A stretch of 64,000 bases of DNA from contig NZ_CP129212.1 of NCBI RefSeq assembly GCF_030413175.1, positions 4,812,450 through 4,876,449 of the forward strand, in the 5' to 3' direction. Each line of letters opens with the position of its first letter. Positions within the stretch are counted from its first letter, which is position 1. This DNA is from Bradyrhizobium roseum (GTDB taxonomy: Bacteria > Pseudomonadota > Alphaproteobacteria > Rhizobiales > Xanthobacteraceae). A model generated the notes under the pieces. The model was not told where the DNA came from, searched no databases, and saw nothing but the letters and a program-made list of their open reading frames with translations. Positions 63,374 through 64,000 of this stretch are shown here, piece after piece. The position numbers and the translations under genes were made by a program.

Positions 63374-63679
63374 TCAGGTCGATGACGACGGATTGTAGCG
63401 ACCGCGAAATGCACACCATGGCGGATAGTCACCGCAAAACTCAAAAAAGTCGTCAAAGTAGACGAGCCCCAACTCTATCAGGCGAGAGACGATCGTAATC
63501 AATGCCTCGTGTCCAAAGTGCGGTCCGAACGAGAGCAGATCGTCGCTAGCGTCAAACCATTCCCCCACTTCCATGACCGCAAATAAATCTTGCAAATCGA
63601 CTTGCCGTTCAACCAATGCGCTTCGACGTACGATCAGGCCGAATTCGGTGGTCACGCTGACACTGGAATCATTTATCAT
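63374..63679 (-). CDS. Probable immunity protein of the terminal toxin
   Basis: This 101-residue acidic protein reads MINDSSVSVTTEFGLIVRRS, then LVERQVDLQDLFAVMEVGEW, FDASDDLLSFGPHFGHEALI and a FDDFFEFCGDYPPWCAFRGR end. The family is unknown, but size, acidity and aromatic content fit contact-toxin immunity proteins. ATG 63679 overlaps the toxin gene stop by four bases, so toxin and antidote would be translated together. Confidence 0.6.
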   Translation of the reverse strand: MINDSSVSVTTEFGLIVRRSALVERQVDLQDLFAVMEVGEWFDASDDLLSFGPHFGHEALITIVSRLIELGLVYFDDFFEFCGDYPPWCAFRGRYNPSSST

Positions 63680-64000
63680 TTTGGGAGCGCGATCCCATTT
63701 GGAACTGTGATAATTACATTGTGAACGGGCGTACTTTGGATGGGTTGCACTATCACACGCCATTCGGCTTTAGCCGTCTCGATCAGCGCATCCTGGGGCA
63801 CTGCAAAGTCGACGCGGACTGGGCCTGTTCCGCCGGGTTGCCTTGCCCATGGCAAAGCAACGTACAAACGGTCACCTCCTATCCCCGACGGAACAGCAGT
63901 TCCCGCGTTTCTCACCCAGGTCCCTGCCTCTTCCGGTGAGGCCCATCTTGATACCCTGGCATAGCCCTCGGGAGCAGATCCGGCGGACGCCCCTCGCCCA
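63676..64000 (-). CDS. C-terminal part of a polymorphic-toxin-like protein (cut by the window end)
   Basis: The frame is open from the window edge to its stop at 63676, giving the last 107 residues. It contains GYARVSRWASPEEAGTWVRN, then GGDRLYVALPWARQPGGTGP, VRVDFAVPQDAL and the end VHNVIITVPNGIALPK. The 'YARVSRW.S..E...W' opening and the later 'VDF.VP' strand resemble ADP-ribosyltransferase-type toxins (TreTu-like) at the C-terminus of polymorphic toxins. The GTG at 63915 is internal, not a start. The N-terminal part, which would reveal the delivery system, is outside. Confidence 0.55.
   Translation of the reverse strand, partial: GRGASAGSAPEGYARVSRWASPEEAGTWVRNAGTAVPSGIGGDRLYVALPWARQPGGTGPVRVDFAVPQDALIETAKAEWRVIVQPIQSTPVHNVIITVPNGIALPK

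Overview
The window looks like chromosomal DNA of an alphaproteobacterium of the order Hyphomicrobiales, most likely Bradyrhizobium or a close relative. The reasons are the high GC content, the gene families present, a complete trb/traG/RlxS-type conjugation backbone of the kind found in rhizobial integrative and conjugative elements (ICEs), and a dispersed intergenic repeat of a type I associate with Bradyrhizobium. The genus is an inference. No rRNA, tRNA or CRISPR array was seen. No tyrosine integrase or att site was seen either, so the ends of the element probably lie outside the window.

Region 1 (about 0.3-16.1 kb, all on the minus strand) is the transfer module: relaxase, a GSU2403-type nucleotidyltransferase behind two palindromic operators, traG, a CopG-like gene, then trbB-C-D-E-J-L-F-G-I and a DUF2274 gene. 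Many of these genes overlap by 1-4 bases. Region 2 (16.1-31.6 kb) is an accessory block lying between the relaxase and traF. It holds a DUF736 remnant, a 909-residue effector or toxin-like protein with a nuclease-like C-terminus, a large serine recombinase with a small partner gene, a decayed methyltransferase, a complete ptxABCDE phosphite uptake and oxidation operon, and an IS110-type transposase. Region 3 (31.6-44.8 kb) returns to the ICE backbone: the TraF peptidase, an RdfS/AlpA-like excisionase, an FseA-like DUF6499-DUF2285 regulator, DUF736, a DUF2493 protein, a Toprim protein, a 1431-residue methyltransferase/Strawberry-notch helicase and a ParB-like protein.

Region 4 (45.0-54.3 kb) starts with a second large serine recombinase paralogous to the first. 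Next comes a small DNA-repair island (a stand-alone LigD-type ligase facing an operon that ends in a SRAP/YedK gene), then a secreted nuclease. It ends with a quorum-sensing operon (CopG paralogue, MFS transporter, LuxI-type traI, isochorismatase-like protein). Region 5 (54.2-55.7 kb) has no gene I can recognise.

Region 6 (55.7-63.3 kb) is a catabolic island: a cyclase-family hydrolase, an SDR dehydrogenase, a TRAP transporter (DctP plus fused DctQM) and a ThDP-dependent enzyme, read away from a divergent IclR regulator across two direct repeats. At the right edge is the C-terminal part of a polymorphic-toxin-like protein overlapping a probable immunity gene.

Taken together, the trb/traG/RlxS/TraF genes would build and feed a conjugation channel. 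The RdfS-like and DUF2285 proteins probably control excision, and TraI would add population-density control. The cargo supplies an alternative phosphorus source (phosphite), a carbon-source pathway and several conflict or repair genes. Pseudogene scraps (Bug/TctC, methyltransferase, branched-chain amino acid SBP, two DUF736 pieces) show that the region has been rearranged repeatedly.
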